Below, in pieces: positions 35,135-46,994 of a stretch of 64,000 nucleotides of DNA. The position numbers were made by a program, and so were the translations under genes. Positions within the stretch are counted from its first letter, which is position 1, and the number at the start of each line of letters is the position of its first letter. A model generated the notes under the pieces. It saw nothing but the letters and a program-made list of their open reading frames with translations, made no database searches and was not told the DNA's origin. Source of the stretch: Effrenium voratum (lineage: Eukaryota; Sar; Dinophyceae; Suessiales; Symbiodiniaceae); NCBI GenBank assembly GCA_963377175.1, contig CAUJNA010003749.1, positions 1,507,390-1,571,389 of the forward strand. Reading direction: 5' to 3'.

Positions 35135-35244
35135 ATATGGCTGTGGCTCAAAATTGAAGAGCCAGGGTTACGCAGGTCTTAGTCTTTGGTTCCATTTACC
35201 AAGGTGCCATTTTGGTACATCTTTTTGAGCCACAGTCATATGGG
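35135..35244. mobile_element. Family B related element
   Basis: Ends CATATGGCTGTGGCTCAAAA and TTTTTGAGCCACAGTCATATG form a clear inverted repeat. Confidence 0.82.
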
Positions 35245-35938
35245 TGTCTCCAAAAATGAAGCGCCCTTCGGGTGGTTGGCGTTCTTTTGGTACCCTTCAA
35301 CACGTCTAAAAGGGGACCCCCAATTTTAAGAAACGGCAAATGTGGAGATTCTGCGTCTTGTGTGTGTGTGTGTGTCTTCTTGCGAGGGTACCTTTCTTTT
35401 CCTTGGCGGCTTTGAAGTTATGTAAAGCAAACAGACCACCCAATTTTGGTGGCTCCGCTACTTTCCTCAAAATTCAGATCCCGTGGTCATGGCTCACGTA
35501 GGTTCCCATGATCCGTGGTTGTCTCATCTTTCTATTCAGGGCTTCACCGTCCCAATTGTAACCAGGACCAAGTAAAAGGGTCTGACCATGGCACACATGA
35601 AGAGGTTGGGAGGCGACCCCAAACAAGCATATGCGCGATTGTAACTGACCTTCTTATGGGGCTCATGGTGTCCAAGCCCCCTTTTAAATGGTTGATGTCA
35701 TATAAGAGCCTTTTTCTAACCCTTTCTCTGACCATCCAACCAAAAGAACCGGTCTCTCGATGGCAGAGACCAGGGAACCCTTCCATAGGGGTCTCCAAAC
35801 TTTTGCCGTTCCGAGCCGCTGAACTGTTTCCTCGTAGGGGGCATGGGACTATGGAGACCTTGGGTTATTTGCCCAGGGCCTGTGATTCTCTGAAGCTCCA
35901 AATCCCCAATTTTTCGGCAACAGCGAGTAGTGGAAGAC

Positions 35939-36023
35939 GAGAGGCTGCGAAGAGGGTGCTCTTCAGCAAGAAGTCGATGATGAACTCGGGGATCGCCAGA
36001 ATCTTCTGGATGACCGGCATGTC
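35939..36023 (-). CDS. Gene A exon 14: first helix of the C-terminal membrane half
   Basis: It reads DMPVIQKILAIPEFIIDFLL then KSTLFAAS (residues 396-423). The segment matches the position where NCX/NCKX proteins re-enter the membrane before the alpha-2 repeat. The acceptor is AG|G. The donor is uncertain. GT after 35939 gives phase 1 and fits exon 15, and a GC donor about 20 bases earlier also does. A missing small exon between 14 and 15 cannot be excluded. Confidence 0.8.
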
Positions 36024-36082
36024 CTCGCGAGACTTTTTTGAGAAGGCAGGAGGACGGGAACGAAGCATGGCTGTGACTTGTA

Positions 36083-36184
36083 CTTTCGTTTGCTTAAGAC
36101 CCCTGAAAAAAATAATAATACATATCCAGTAGTGATAAATTCCTGTTAAAACCACCAAGGGGAAATACATGTTAAGCAAATCAA
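36083..36184. mobile_element. Family E MITE-like element
   Basis: It has a TTTCGTTTGCTTAAG start, a CCAGTAGTGATAAATTCCTG interior and a GTTAAGCAAATCAAA end. Confidence 0.78.
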
Positions 36185-36813
36185 AATTTAGTGAGGAGTA
36201 TCGGTGGACATGAATCCCCACCTAAATGACCTCCACCAAAGTCCCCAATTAAGATTCACACCCATACGAAATATCGGAATGTGGCAAAATGGGCAGAACG
36301 ATTTCCGGCTTTCCTGTTGGCTCTTCTTTTTGACTAAACCAAGCCCAAAGAGGGTGCCCTCAAACCATAGTGTTCCCACTGTGATACCAGGACCCCCTTT
36401 CACTAAAGGATGAAAGGTCTTCCAGTGGTATCACACAAGTCGGCAATTCCCCAACCCCGTGAATATGTTCAAGGGGTAAAAGAGAAAACAAAACGGAAGA
36501 CCAGCAATATCAATGTTTAAGAGTTTCGGACACAGGCCTTTAGCTTTTGAGCTGGGGTATGGACTCATCCCCAACGAACAAGCCAGAATGCGTCAACAGA
36601 ATTCCATCTGCAATTTGCCCGAGTCTTCAGTGGATGGCAAAAAGCAATTGAATGAAGACTATTCATTGTTCCCTGGTCAACCTTCAACACTAAACCCAGG
36701 CTTCGACACAGGTCGCTGCTGTTTGCTCAATGAATGTTGGGCCAATGAGATGCTTGGCGCGACTGTGCTTTTGACACGGCCATAAACTCCATCTAACCGA
36801 CACAGGTTCCACC

Positions 36814-36921
36814 TACTGTGGATGGACGAAATCATCTTAGGCACCACTTTGAAACCATGGTTGAAACCATTGTTTGTTGGTATTTACAGGTGAATCATCA
36901 TTCCACGTCCATCCACAGTAT
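36814..36921. mobile_element. Family G MITE-like element
   Basis: It begins TACTGTGGATGGACGAAATC and ends ACGTCCATCCACAGTA. The interior TTGGTATTTACAGGTGAATC is shared. Confidence 0.88.
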
Positions 36922-37491
36922 GGATTCTGCTGGGCCCTAGCTGACTGCCTTCGTTCCGAAATGTCGCCTGGGTCTTTTGGGCCCCAACAAACACAAACCA
37001 CAGAACGGCACGCACCACACAAAGCAACACTATATACGCGAACTAGCAAACAACAAGAACAACGTTCAGCCAAACAAGCAACAAAAGGCACCCAAACAAT
37101 ACTCCCAAGACATTTATGCCGCACTCAAAATACGGGAATCCCCTAAAAGGGATGGATTCCCTTGGACTTCCCTTCAAAACAAAGCTTCGAAAAGACTGTC
37201 ACCTACATCCTCACAAGCCACACCTGGATTTTACAAGGGAATGCTCTAAAAGCAACTCAGAGAGGTCATGATTTGACTGGATTCATTTCACCGGGCTGTC
37301 CTCAGATCTGCTCAAAGTTTCACTAGTGGGCTGAATACGGAAATTCCCACACTATGCCAATCTAAAAAGCTCCAAAAAGCCAAGTTGAACCGGATGGCCG
37401 GGAAAAAACATAAGTTCAAGGACCCTCTCTCCCTAACTTCCGCGCGCGCGCGTTCTCCGTTGACGCGCGCGTTCTCCCCGCGAGCCTTGGC

Positions 37492-37608
37492 GGTGAGGGT
37501 GTGGCGCAGGTGCTGCCAGGCGCCGGTGATGGTGGCGTCGTAGCCGTGGACCCAGGGACGGCCCAGGGAGAACTCGGAGATGTTCTTCAGCAGCTCGTCG
37601 CGCTTGGC
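37492..37608 (-). CDS. Gene A exon 13: end of the loop
   Basis: Thirty-nine codons (residues 357-395) start AKRDELLKNISEFSLGRPWV and end with an HLRHTLT segment. It is amphipathic with no membrane helix. The AG|G acceptor joins in phase 0 to exon 12. The GC donor after ACC is in phase 0, and a second GC donor six bases further would add AlaLys. The GC-rich codon bias is clear, and a (CG)-rich run at 37440-37475 begins shortly after the donor. Confidence 0.85.
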
Positions 37609-40600
37609 CTGGGGCTTCGGTTCAGAAGTTCTACCAGCCGAGAAGCTGAGAGGCAAGCCGAGTGGCCCCAAAAGAATTGGAATGAACACGAGACAACCCA
37701 GCATGGCTTCCTTTCAGGGAATCCCTAGGTTCCCAACACCCCGGGTCATTTCTGGGCCCTCAGATCCCCTGCTTTAAGTTTTGTGGTTCTCTATTTCTTG
37801 CTTTTACATTAGTGGGTCAAATACGGACACCCAACCAAAAAACACTAAAAGTCCACTAAGCTAAGGAACCGGATGGCTGGGAACCACCAAGGCGGTTCAT
37901 TCAGCCGATGAGAGGCTGAGAGGCAAGCTGGAGGGGAGTGGCCATGAGAAAATTGGAAGGAACACGAGCAAAAACCATCTTCTCTATAGGCTTCCTTTAA
38001 GGGAATCCCTAGGAATGAACCGAATAGAAAATTTCCAGCCCGAGTTGGCTTCAATTTCAGGGAATCCCGAAAACCGGTTCATTCCCACCCTGGACCATTC
38101 CCTACTAAACCCGAGCAAGTTGTGGCGAGGTTTAGACAATAAGGGTTGTGGTTGACATTCTAAGGGTTTAACAGGGTTGTAAACCTTTCCGTGAATAAGG
38201 GTTTAGACGGGTTTAGACAACCGCCACCCCTTTTGGGGCGAAGTCTAAGGGTTAATTGTCAATTGGGTTACAACTCCCTTTTCAATGGGTACAGTAACAC
38301 TTGACAAGCCTTCTCGGCAAAATGTTCAGGGGAGTTAGAGAGCTTGCCTCGAGTGAAGGGTTGATGTAAATCAAACCGGCGAAGGGTATCACTCAATCAC
38401 TCAAAAGGAGCCACACCGGTGTTGGGCAAGTCGGCCACCTGTTTCAATCATATTCATCAACGAAACTGCTAACGAATCTTCTCATTTTTGTTGTACGCCT
38501 TTGTACACCTTTCAAGGGGCCCCCAGGGTCTGGTCTTTTGAAACAACCAATTTGCAACCACTGGTGGAATTGCTCAACGCATAGGACGGTCCGCACAATC
38601 AACGCTAGGGAGCTCCTCTTTCCATATCCTGGCGCTTACGCCACCTTACGCCTCTGCTCTCCCTTTGGTTTAAAGGGTTTCGAAGGGGAACTTGTTTGGG
38701 CGAAAAGAAAGGAATCGCCAACAGCCTTTCTGAGATGTAGGTATGAGTGAATGAGAATGAACGGTGTGGAAGGAAGGTGTGAGATAAGATGAGATAAGAT
38801 GCTAAGATGCATAAGATGGTGAAGATGGTGAAGATGGTGAAGATGGTGCAAACATGCTTAAACCTTTGTTGAAACCTCCTCTCGGTGTCCCTTCCATTTG
38901 AAGGCGGGCCCTTGGCCCTTCGAAGCTCCGTGGCCCTGCGAAACGGCCCATAAGGCCAGGTGACGGTATCATCCACGGTGAGCCGCAAGGTGATGTGCTG
39001 GAACTTGTGGTAAAACCTCACTTCGGGGCACGTTGCTCCAAGGCCCCAGGAGCAAAAGGTCGAGAATCCTTTGTAGGTTTCGTGGAAAAGCCGGTTTTGT
39101 CAACTCAAAACGTCTCATCGGCGATGGGGTCACACCAAAGAGCAGCCATTGGCAGTCCAAACTCCAGTTGCTTCCAACATCTAGCGCACAATACCTGCTG
39201 CTCACTGTCAAACGGCCAAAACTGGCCTAAAGTTTTTACCCGAAATAGTCCTCCCAAAAAGTAAAAAGGATCGCTTGTTTGTTCGGCACATGTTCAAGCC
39301 CCGTTCTTTTCTCCATTGTGTTTTGGGGTCAGGCATCATATCCTAAAAACACATGAGTATCTGGTTTAGGGGGTCTCAGTTTTGGCCATCAAAAAACAAC
39401 ATGTTTAAGTCTGGTCTTTATTTGGTGGACCTTACCATGTAGAACCAGTTCAAAAGCGATCCCACAAAACCCACTGGTAGTTGCTTCTACTCAGCACACC
39501 CCAAAATTTGCTGTCCAAAGGGGTTAGACATGGGAAACGTAGTCGTCGGTGGGTGCTGGGTGGGATATGTCAAAAATCCTTGTAAACTCAACACATCAAG
39601 AAGTCAAACAGTATGCAAGATGGTTAAGGACGTGCTGACTTGCTGAGCTGATGGTCGGGCTCTAAAATGATGAATGGACCCAGCAGGAAAGGTCCAAAGC
39701 TTCCTCAAGGAAGGTCTGCAAAAAAAAGCAGCCACCATTGCCTGGGCGTTTCCCTTACCCTTATATCGGGCTTTCATTTGGTTAATGCCGACGCCCAAGG
39801 TTCCCAGCCGGGTTCCCGCAACAGGGCGTCCCCCCCCAAAAAAAGACGGTCAAACAAATGTAAGCGCTAGCCATGGATTCTGACAGCTTGGTTTTGGATA
39901 CTGATAGTTTCATATTGTCAGTGGGGCGGGGGAGGGGTGAAGTGTTGTTTGTGTAAGTGGCATCAGCATCAACCCAATCAATTTGTAAGAGGTGTCTATT
40001 GGTGATGCCTTGTTTTGACCAGATGCATAATGGTCAAATCGTCAAGTCAACCCTGTGACATGGGTTAATTAAAAAAGAAAAAAAAAAACACTTATAGCAG
40101 CTTGGCCAGCCACATGCGCAATTGGACGCAGCCGTGGTCCACCGCAGACAGGTTGAGCCGTGTATTGAATGCATTGAACCAGGACTGCGTTCGATGATTG
40201 CGTGCGTGTGTGTGTGTGTGGCTGACTATGTCGTAAGTTATTTTTGTCCCCTGTCACAGGGAGTTGAGTTGATATGCTGGGGCCCAGTTTTGTAGGGCAT
40301 CATAAGATTTGTCCTGGAGGTGACTCGAAGGTTGAAACAATTTCCAGTGATCTCAAGGCATCACCTGACGCAGATCACATGCAGCAGTATGTGCTACTGT
40401 GGATGGACAAAATCCTGGACCACCTAAGAAACCCTGGAATGATGATTCAACTGCAAATACCGACCAACAATGGTTTCAACCATGCTTCCAAAGTGGTGCA
40501 GGATTTTGCCCACCCACAGTATCCTGGTCTCACCCACCCAAACATGAAACTATCAGTATCCAAATCCAAACTATCAGAATCCGTGGCAATAGAAATTTGT

Positions 40601-40757
40601 CTCCCCAAGCGGACATGGGACATTTGGTGAGTCTCCTGGCTTTTGTGGGAGGCTTAGAGCTCGCCCCATGCCCTTCCCAAACGGACCATGGACTGCAGAC
40701 AATCTCGGCTCAATTTTGCCAAAGAAAGCCATGGGAAATAGCGCGCGACTTTTGAGC
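37609..40757. other. Gene A intron 12
   Basis: It contains a family G element (40395-40521), a GATGGTGAA microsatellite (38810-38850), degenerate GGGTTTAGAC words (38120-38225) and a TG run at 40204-40221. No exon is supported. Confidence 0.6.
40395..40521. mobile_element. Family G MITE-like element
   Basis: It begins TACTGTGGATGGACAAAATC and ends GATTTTGCCCACCCACAGTA. Confidence 0.9.
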
Positions 40758-41036
40758 GGGCAGCTCCAGCTCGATCACGCCCATCTCCATGATCACCACC
40801 TCCTTTAGATCCTCGCACCACACATCAAGCAGGTCAGAGGAAATCCGTCGGACTCTGTCGGAGCGACACTCACCTCCCGTGGCTTCACAAGCAGAAGGCA
40901 GCCGGTCGGAACGCTCGAAAAGGCGTTTGTTGGTGCGTCCCAGGTCCTTGTACTTGAGAACCGGCCCGAGCATCGCATCGCCAGCATCGAACTGGAACCC
41001 GATGGATTGCCGTCCCTTCTTCTTGTCCGGGCTAGC
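40758..41036 (-). CDS. Gene A exon 12: main part of the hydrophilic loop
   Basis: This 93-codon exon (residues 264-356) is the longest in the gene. It opens with ASPDKKKGRQSIGFQFDAGD and ends EVVIMEMGVIELELP. It is lysine/arginine-rich then acidic, like the regulatory loop of exchangers, but I cannot assign a Calx-beta domain. The borders are AG|G and a GC donor. Positions 40812-40892 could instead be an 81-nt intron (GC donor, GCGAG acceptor, also a GTGAGT inside). It has no stop and keeps the frame, so I treat it as coding. Confidence 0.8.
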
Positions 41037-42050
41037 CTCCGTGGGCCCCGGAAATCGCATGCGGCTTTTGGTCTAAGAGGAAATTCTACGGGGTCCGGGT
41101 CTTGTCCAGGGGGTTACCATCCAAGAGAAATGCTACAAGTCAGCTTTCCTCTGATGGGGCCCAATGGATTGGAGATCAGGGGAAGTTTTTTTCCACTTAA
41201 GCCCATGGACAAGCAACAGGGCAGTTTAGAACTGACAGGAAACAAAGGGCTCAATTCAAACATTCGATCCCCTCAGGAAAGCAAGCCTTCCAGCCGTCGA
41301 GAGGATCCCCCTTCTGGGGCAAAAAAAGAGAAGAAGAAGCCATCTAGCCGGCCTCGAGAGGTCGCTGATTTGTCCGATGGACGCAAAGAATTGTGGGTAA
41401 GATTCTTCCAAGCCCTCGTATGTTGAGTCAGGGCCATCACGAAAAGGCCGTGTCAGAGTGGTGATACCAAGAAAGTCTAGTCCGGGCTGAAACGGTGGGG
41501 GAGACCCTCCATTCGTCGTATACTGATTCAGACATATAGCATTGCAGCCTAATGGTGACTTTAGCGACCCATAGTGACTATCAAGGGCGTTGCCGCATGC
41601 CCATGGCGCTCTGCTGTCTGGACCTACGCCCAGGATATTTAGACACGAAAAAAGCAGCAAAAAGCAGGGGCCCTCATAGCCGCCCACACTCAGGGTGGAC
41701 CTCCAGCCATCAACCACAAAATTGTATTCGAGCCAGTTGGGATGGATGATGCTTCACGGTTGAACACACGCCTGGCATGGAGTTTGGGCATCCGCAGGAA
41801 TTACTTGCAAGCTGGGTTTGTCTCAAAACAAACAGGAACCCTCCAAACAGGTGGTTTCCCCACGGCTTCCCTCCAAACCAACCCAAAAGTGGAAGCCTCA
41901 AAAACCAGACACACCCCATTCACCGTTCACATCGCACGCTCCAGTGCCAAGTTCGGGAGCGGGAACCTGAGTTCCAGCCTGATGGGCCGAATCGATCCGT
42001 CCAACTCCAATGGGAGATTAACAAAAAACAAGAGAATGCCAGGCGAAAAC

Positions 42051-42121
42051 CTCCTTTGCTTAAGTCCCCTGGAAAAAATAAACAAATATTTCCCGAGTGA
42101 TATTCTTAAGCAAATGGAAGA
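42051..42121. mobile_element. Family E, short copy
   Basis: The ends CTCCTTTGCTTAAG and CTTAAGCAAATGGAAG are inverted repeats. The middle is shorter than in other copies. Confidence 0.78.
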
Positions 42122-42171
42122 ACCACAACGAACTAGATCAACCCCCCTCCTAAACTTGAAACTGGAGGCCA

Positions 42172-42374
42172 ACACATTTTGTTCCACTACGGCAAGCCAC
42201 AAAAACAAACAACAAAAGGATAAATCAACACATTTTGTTCCACTACGGCAAGCCACAAAAACAAACAACAAAAGGATAAATCAACACATTTTGTTCCACT
42301 ACGGCAAGCCACGAGAAAAAAAAACAAGGAAAACACACACACACACACAAAAACACACACACACACACACACAC
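42172..42374. repeat. 58-bp direct repeat and CA run
   Basis: CACATTTTGTTCCACTACGG with GCCACAAAAACAAACAACAA occurs nearly three times, followed by CA repeats. Confidence 0.88.
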
Positions 42375-42424
42375 AACAAACAAACAAAAAAAAAGGCCGC
42401 ACACTCTCTCTCTCCCTCTCTCGC

Positions 42425-42476
42425 CTCGGTTTCCTGGGGCTCCGCATAGATGCCGTGCGCGGTGGCGTCCATGTTC
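42425..42476 (-). CDS. Gene A exon 11: loop
   Basis: Seventeen codons read NMDATAHGIYAEPQETE (residues 247-263), with C/G-ending codons. The acceptor TAG|G supplies the last base of the Lys codon left open by exon 10. The GC donor follows GAG in phase 0. No motif is recognised. Two other frames are open over this short stretch. The phase match on both sides is the main support. Confidence 0.65.
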
Positions 42477-42683
42477 CTAAGCGGGTGGAGTCGGGGCGTC
42501 CTGGTGGTTTCCCCCGTGGCTTCCCCGCATGAAAACTCCAGTGAACGCCTCCCCCGAGTCTTGCGGTTTCCTGGTGGGTCAACATGTCCCGCGTGAAAAC
42601 CCCGCAAGTGAAAGATCCCCCAAGTTGCTAGATCCGTTGACTCACTTCCGAGTCAAGTGGATTGACCAAGAAAGAACAATTAA

Positions 42684-42795
42684 CTGGGTCGTCCAGTAGA
42701 GAGGTTAGAATGAGGGTACCCTTTGTTCTGTAGTCCATTTTAGTAGGGGAACCCTCCCCCCAAAAAGGGTAAAAGGGCACTACTGGGGGACCTAG
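42684..42795. mobile_element. Family A MITE-like element
   Basis: It begins CTGGGTCGTCCAGTAGAGAG and ends CACTACTGGGGGACCTAG, with the GGTTAGAATGAGGGTACC core. It lies about 210 bp upstream of gene A exon 11. Confidence 0.87.
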
Positions 42796-42954
42796 ATAAT
42801 TCTTTGTTTACCACTAAGCTGGTCGTAGTATGAAGTCCAGGAACTCGGGGAGTGACCTAACGTTGCCTCCAACCCAAACCACCCCAACATCCTCACAGGC
42901 TCAATGCATTATCCTCTTTGCCATGCGGGACTCCCACAACGAATCCCTAGTTAA

Positions 42955-43074
42955 CCTCAGATGCCACGAGGATTTGCATGGGAAAAAAGGGCCTCCTTTG
43001 TTGGTTGGTTGACTTTAAAGGGGAACCCTTCCCCCAAAACATGTTGAGAAAAGGGCACCACTGGGCAACTGGGT
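42955..43074. mobile_element. Family C MITE-like element
   Basis: It has a CCTCAGATGCCACGAGG start, a GGTTGACTTTAAAGGGGAAC interior and a CACTGGGCAACTGGGT end. Confidence 0.86.
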
Positions 43075-43768
43075 AACACTTGCCGGGACTAGCCAAGCAA
43101 CTAGACATTTCATACCAGTGCAGATATACAATGCGCTCCAACGTAGACCAGTATTTTCTTGGTTTCTCTGTTGGCACCCATTTTCAGTCTTCTTCCGAAT
43201 CCGGATTCCGAATTCATTGGCCAAAGATCCAGTTCTCCACCTCTGCATGTTTGCCTATCATTTACCAACCTGACAAAAAGGCAAACATCCAGGGGACACT
43301 TCCAATTCCATTCTTTCCAGGGATCCTTCTTTTCAGAAAAACATCAGAACCCCAGGGGAAACAGTTGGTGTTTGAAAAGAACGATGGTTCAACCCCTGGA
43401 AAACGAGTTAGCTTTCTGGTAGGGGAAAGACCACTAAAAGAAGGCCAAAGGCTTATCAAAAAGGAAGCCTTTGGGCGGACAAGCCAAGCAAACCGTACCC
43501 TCCAGGGATTCCCAAAGACTAACCCCCCATATGCTGAAATTCCCTTGTATCACAGAAGCGGGGATAACAATCCCACAACCCTGCTCCAAAAAGAAAAAGG
43601 CCTGCCCAAAAACAGCCTTCCAACACGTACGTCCAACACACAAAGTCAACAACATGTGGCCCTCCCAAAAAATCGCACAAACAAAAAGCCAAAAGGCCAA
43701 ACAAAAACAGCCAAAAGGCCAAAAACAAAACACAACCCCTTTTAAAAAAGAAGAAGCCGAAGCTCCAC

Positions 43769-43861
43769 TTCTCCGCATCGCCCTTGTGGGCATCAGCCAT
43801 CCGCCCGTGCAAGATCTCCTCCACGTCCACCTCGATGCCGTGCATCTTGCCCTTCCGCTTC
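43769..43861 (-). CDS. Gene A exon 10: start of the hydrophilic loop
   Basis: After a basic KRKGK stretch it reads MHGIEVDVEEILHGRMADAH and ends KGDAE (about residues 216-245). It is charged and has no membrane segment, as expected for the large cytoplasmic loop between the two halves of CaCA exchangers. The acceptor is AG|G. The GT donor lies within a Lys codon (AA|GTGGAG), the only phase-2 donor available that fits exon 11. The loop is poorly conserved across the superfamily, so identity rests on frame and position. Confidence 0.8.
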
Positions 43862-44185
43862 CTCGGAAGTTCGGAAGTTCGGACGCGTCCCGTAGGACTT
43901 CACGCAGGGAATGAGTTGCAACAGGGCTGTGGTTGACATGGAATCCACTTCGGTGAAAAAAGGGCTTCCCAAAGACTAACGCCCCAAATAGGGGGGAGAT
44001 TCCCTTGTTCCTTCCCAAATTCCCTACTGGTGCTCAGAGCGAGAGGACAAAACGGACGTTTGGGCTCGTCCAACTTTTTTTGCAGGACATTTGGGGCGGA
44101 GTGTGAACAAGGGGTTTTGCCGGAAAGGTCGTCCGTAGGGTTTTTCAGGCAAGTTTAGAGCTCAATCCCCACCAAACAAAGGAAC

Positions 44186-44291
44186 ATGGGTATGGGTCAA
44201 AACTAAACCGCTGGAACACCGCAGGTTGTAGCTTCTATTTACCAGGGCAACCCATTTTGGGGTTCCCCTATTTTTGACCCACACCAATATG
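44186..44291. mobile_element. Family B related element
   Basis: Ends GGTATGGGTCAAAAC and TTTTTGACCCACACC are inverted. The interior ATTTACCAGGG-CCATTTTGG is shared with 35135 and with a partial copy at about 5365-5425. Confidence 0.7.
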
Positions 44292-44504
44292 GCTTTTTGA
44301 GGGTTGGACCCCCCAAAATGGCTTTGGGTTTTCTCTTAGTTGCCCTTTAAAACCACCAAAAAGCGCACCAACTTCATAAAACAAACATCAGACCGATGCG
44401 AGCAACAGCTCCGGTTGGCAAGCTTGAAAGCTTGCAGCCAGGCTGCGAGGGGGAACTCTCCACGTCGCCCTTGACGGCCGGCCTGAGTTGGGCCAGCTAA
44501 AGAC

Positions 44505-44880
44505 CCGTGTGTGTGTGTGTGTTTATATTGTGTGTGTGTGTTTGTACTGTGTTTTTGTTGTGTGTGTGTGTTTGTGTTTTTGCGGTTTTGTGTTCTTGTG
44601 TTCTTGTGCTTGCTTGTATGTTCGCTTGCTTGATTGTTTGATTGTTTGATTGTTTGATTGTTTGCTTGTTTGCTTGTTTGTTTGTTTGCTTGTTTGCTTG
44701 TTTGTTTGTTTGTTTGTTTGTTTGTTTGTTTGTGTGTGTTTGCATTGTGTGTCTTGTGTTCTTTTGTGTATTGTTTTTGCGTTTTGTGTTCTTGTGTTTT
44801 TGTGTTTGCTTGTGTGTTTGCTTGCTTGCTTGCTTGATTGCTTTGTTCTAGCTTTAGTTAATCGTTTGCTTGTTTTGCAG
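44505..44880. repeat. TG / TTTG compound microsatellite
   Basis: GTGTGT runs and long TTTG runs give Cys/Leu/Val-rich open frames that are not genes. Confidence 0.93.
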
Positions 44881-45518
44881 ATGCCACTTGTTGGGGTTGG
44901 CTTAATTAGACACCAAAGAACTCCAGTTTGGGGTGTGTCTGTTCCTGAGTCTGTGTCTGTGTCTGTGTCTGTATGTGTGTGAAGGTCCGTGTGAGGTGTG
45001 CGTTGGTTTCATTCGAAACCAAAAGGACCACCAAAATCCGTCCAAATCGTTCCCAACACAGCCATCAGCAACCATAAGCCTTCTATAAGCCTTATGAACA
45101 CGACAATTATTTGGGGACCCTTTGGTGAACATCATATAGGTGGAGATCCCACCAACCACTTTTGAGGTGGTTCCGACTCGTCAAATTCGTAGATGTCATA
45201 GCCATATGTGTAAACCCCGAAACAAAAATCGTCCAACCAGTTGGCCATGTTCATTTTTCCCGGAGGTTGGCCCTCCAAGGAATTCCCAGACCTGAATTGT
45301 CATGCTGCTGCTCAGTTCGGAAGGAGTTGGAATGAACCTGGGGATTCCCGAAGAAAGGAAATCACCAGGGGGATGGTTTTTGTCGGGGGTCATTCCAATT
45401 GTCAGGCCTTTTTAACCATGAACTGTGACCTGGATACGGTTCCCTTTGCTTTGGCAAACCCCACAGTGATGCCAGGAAACGTTTACGCCGCCTTAGTCAT
45501 TCGATTCGGCGGCCTTTC

Positions 45519-45646
45519 ACTCAGATGTCCAGTGGATTCCCCTTAAAAAAAAAGAAGAATTGGCCTCTTTTTGTTGGGTTGGTTGACTTTGAAGGGAACC
45601 CCTTCCCAAGAAAAGTTGAAAGAAGGGCACCGCAGGGCAACTGGGT
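45519..45646. mobile_element. Family C MITE-like element
   Basis: It has an ACTCAGATGTCCAGTGGA start, a GGTTGACTTTGAAGGGAACC interior and a GCAGGGCAACTGGGT end. Confidence 0.86.
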
Positions 45647-46460
45647 ATTGCCTAGACAACATCCAATCGGCTTCCTGGAAACCCTGGCCCCTTACTCACG
45701 CCTCAAGAGGATGACGGCGGGGGTGGCTCTTCTTTTGGACGGGGGGCTGGAAGTCACTTATTTTTTCTGCTTATGAACATAGAATAGAACCCGCAACCCC
45801 CCCCTCGAGGGCTCCACGTAAATGTCTGCAAGAGAGCAATCCTTAAACACTCCATATTTGAAATACTTATCCACAGTTACCCAAGTTGGCAGAACTTGGC
45901 ATATATCAGCTACATGGATTGTGGGATTTTGACCCAGGAATCAATCCTTGGTCGAGTCATAGCGGGGGGGGTCCGTCTTAAGGGGGGGTGACCACCGGCT
46001 TGATTCATCCGGGTTAGAATTTCAGTATCGAACCTCCAGAAGGCTCGGGCCAATCACTCAACCTGCAAATGGGAGCAAAATCATGTCTGCTAATGTCAGC
46101 AAGACTATGTTTATATAGGTAGTAGTACAATGCCTCGATTGCTAAACCAAAAAAAACCTTCTAAACTGGTCAATGGGGGGGGGTCTGTGAAACAACATGC
46201 AAATCAATTCCGTTTAAATCAAGGATTCACCTTTGTATTCGGGTCCTTTGGTTGGCGAGAGAAACCCACTCGGGTCAAGCAGAACCATTTTCTCAGAAAC
46301 TCCCAACCTGACAGAATTCTGCGCCCAACACTGGCGTATTGATTTCTGGTAGTCGTATGCTTGTTCAAATTGCTTTATGTAGGCCTCACCATCATCCGGG
46401 CTAAACTAAGCAGTAATTAGAACGCGGGCAGAATTGGGATTTCGTGACTGCGCCCCATGA

Positions 46461-46546
46461 TACTGTGGATGGACAAAATCCTGCACCAGTTTGAACCCAT
46501 GGGAACCATTGCTTGTTGGTTTTTACAGGGGAGTCATCATTCCACG
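46461..46546. mobile_element. Family G, right end missing
   Basis: It begins TACTGTGGATGGACAAAATC and has TTGGTTTTTACAGGGGAGTC, but stops before the expected TCCATCCACAGTA. Confidence 0.8.
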
Positions 46547-46571
46547 GCTCTTAGTTCTACCAAGTTACTTC

Positions 46572-46698
46572 AGCTTCCCAACTGGTGGCTTGGATTGGTG
46601 GTTTGGTGCTTACGGATGGGGTTTCCCATTTACCCTCTAGAAGCAGGGGTTCAAATCCAAATCCAAGCCAATCCAAACCACCAACTAGGGGTAACCTG
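46572..46698. mobile_element. Family H MITE-like element
   Basis: The ends AACTGGTGGCTTGGATTGGT and CCAATCCAAACCACCAACTA are inverted repeats. Confidence 0.82.
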
Positions 46699-46994
46699 AG
46701 ACTACGGTGGCTCTGCAAGTTTACATAGGCCTTGTGATAAACTCTATGGCTCGGCACAACTCTGGAGTACACCAAAATCAGATCTCCTCATTCAGTTCCA
46801 CCGTGTTTTTGGGGGAAATGGAGGAACCCCCAACTTACCCCTTAAAACTCCAAGCCCTGGGGAAGTTAATCTTTTACAGACATATAGCCCATGTTACCCA
46901 AAAAGTTGAAAAGTTGTGTTTTTAAGAGGTAAGCCAAGGTTTTTGCTCCTCCTCTTGGGGTTTTTGGCAAAAAAATCATGGACGCGGCCTCAGC

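Larger units (their letters stand above)
25338..35938. other. Gene A intron 14, 10.6 kb
   Basis: This is the largest intron. It contains the telomere-like element (25545-26215), minisatellites (26340-27130 and 27280-27500), family B (27813-27927 and 35135-35244), GGAGG/GGAA/CA microsatellites (28073-28193), the 6.3 kb foldback element nested in family F, and family G (34853-34986). An undetected small exon of gene A could still lie here. Confidence 0.6.
36024..37491. other. Gene A intron 13
   Basis: It contains family E (36083-36184) and family G (36814-36921). The open frame at 36874-37249 (plus) runs across the family G element and has no family likeness. Confidence 0.6.
41037..42424. other. 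Gene A intron 11
   Basis: It contains a short family E element (42051-42121), a direct repeat of about 58 bp present nearly three times (42172-42312, core CACATTTTGTTCCACTACGG), and a CA run at 42339-42374. Confidence 0.6.
42477..43768. other. Gene A intron 10
   Basis: It contains family A (42684-42795), family C (42955-43074) and a repeat with the GAACGATGGTTCAA core (about 43295-43400) that also occurs in intron 3. Confidence 0.6.
43862..46994. other. Gene A intron 9
   Basis: It contains a family B element (44186-44291), a TG/TTTG microsatellite (44505-44880), family C (45519-45646), a partial family G (46461-46546) and family H (46572-46698). No exon is supported. Confidence 0.65.

Noticed and set aside
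44642..44982. Cys/Leu/Val-rich membrane-like open frame
   Set aside because: It is a translation of TTTG repeats.
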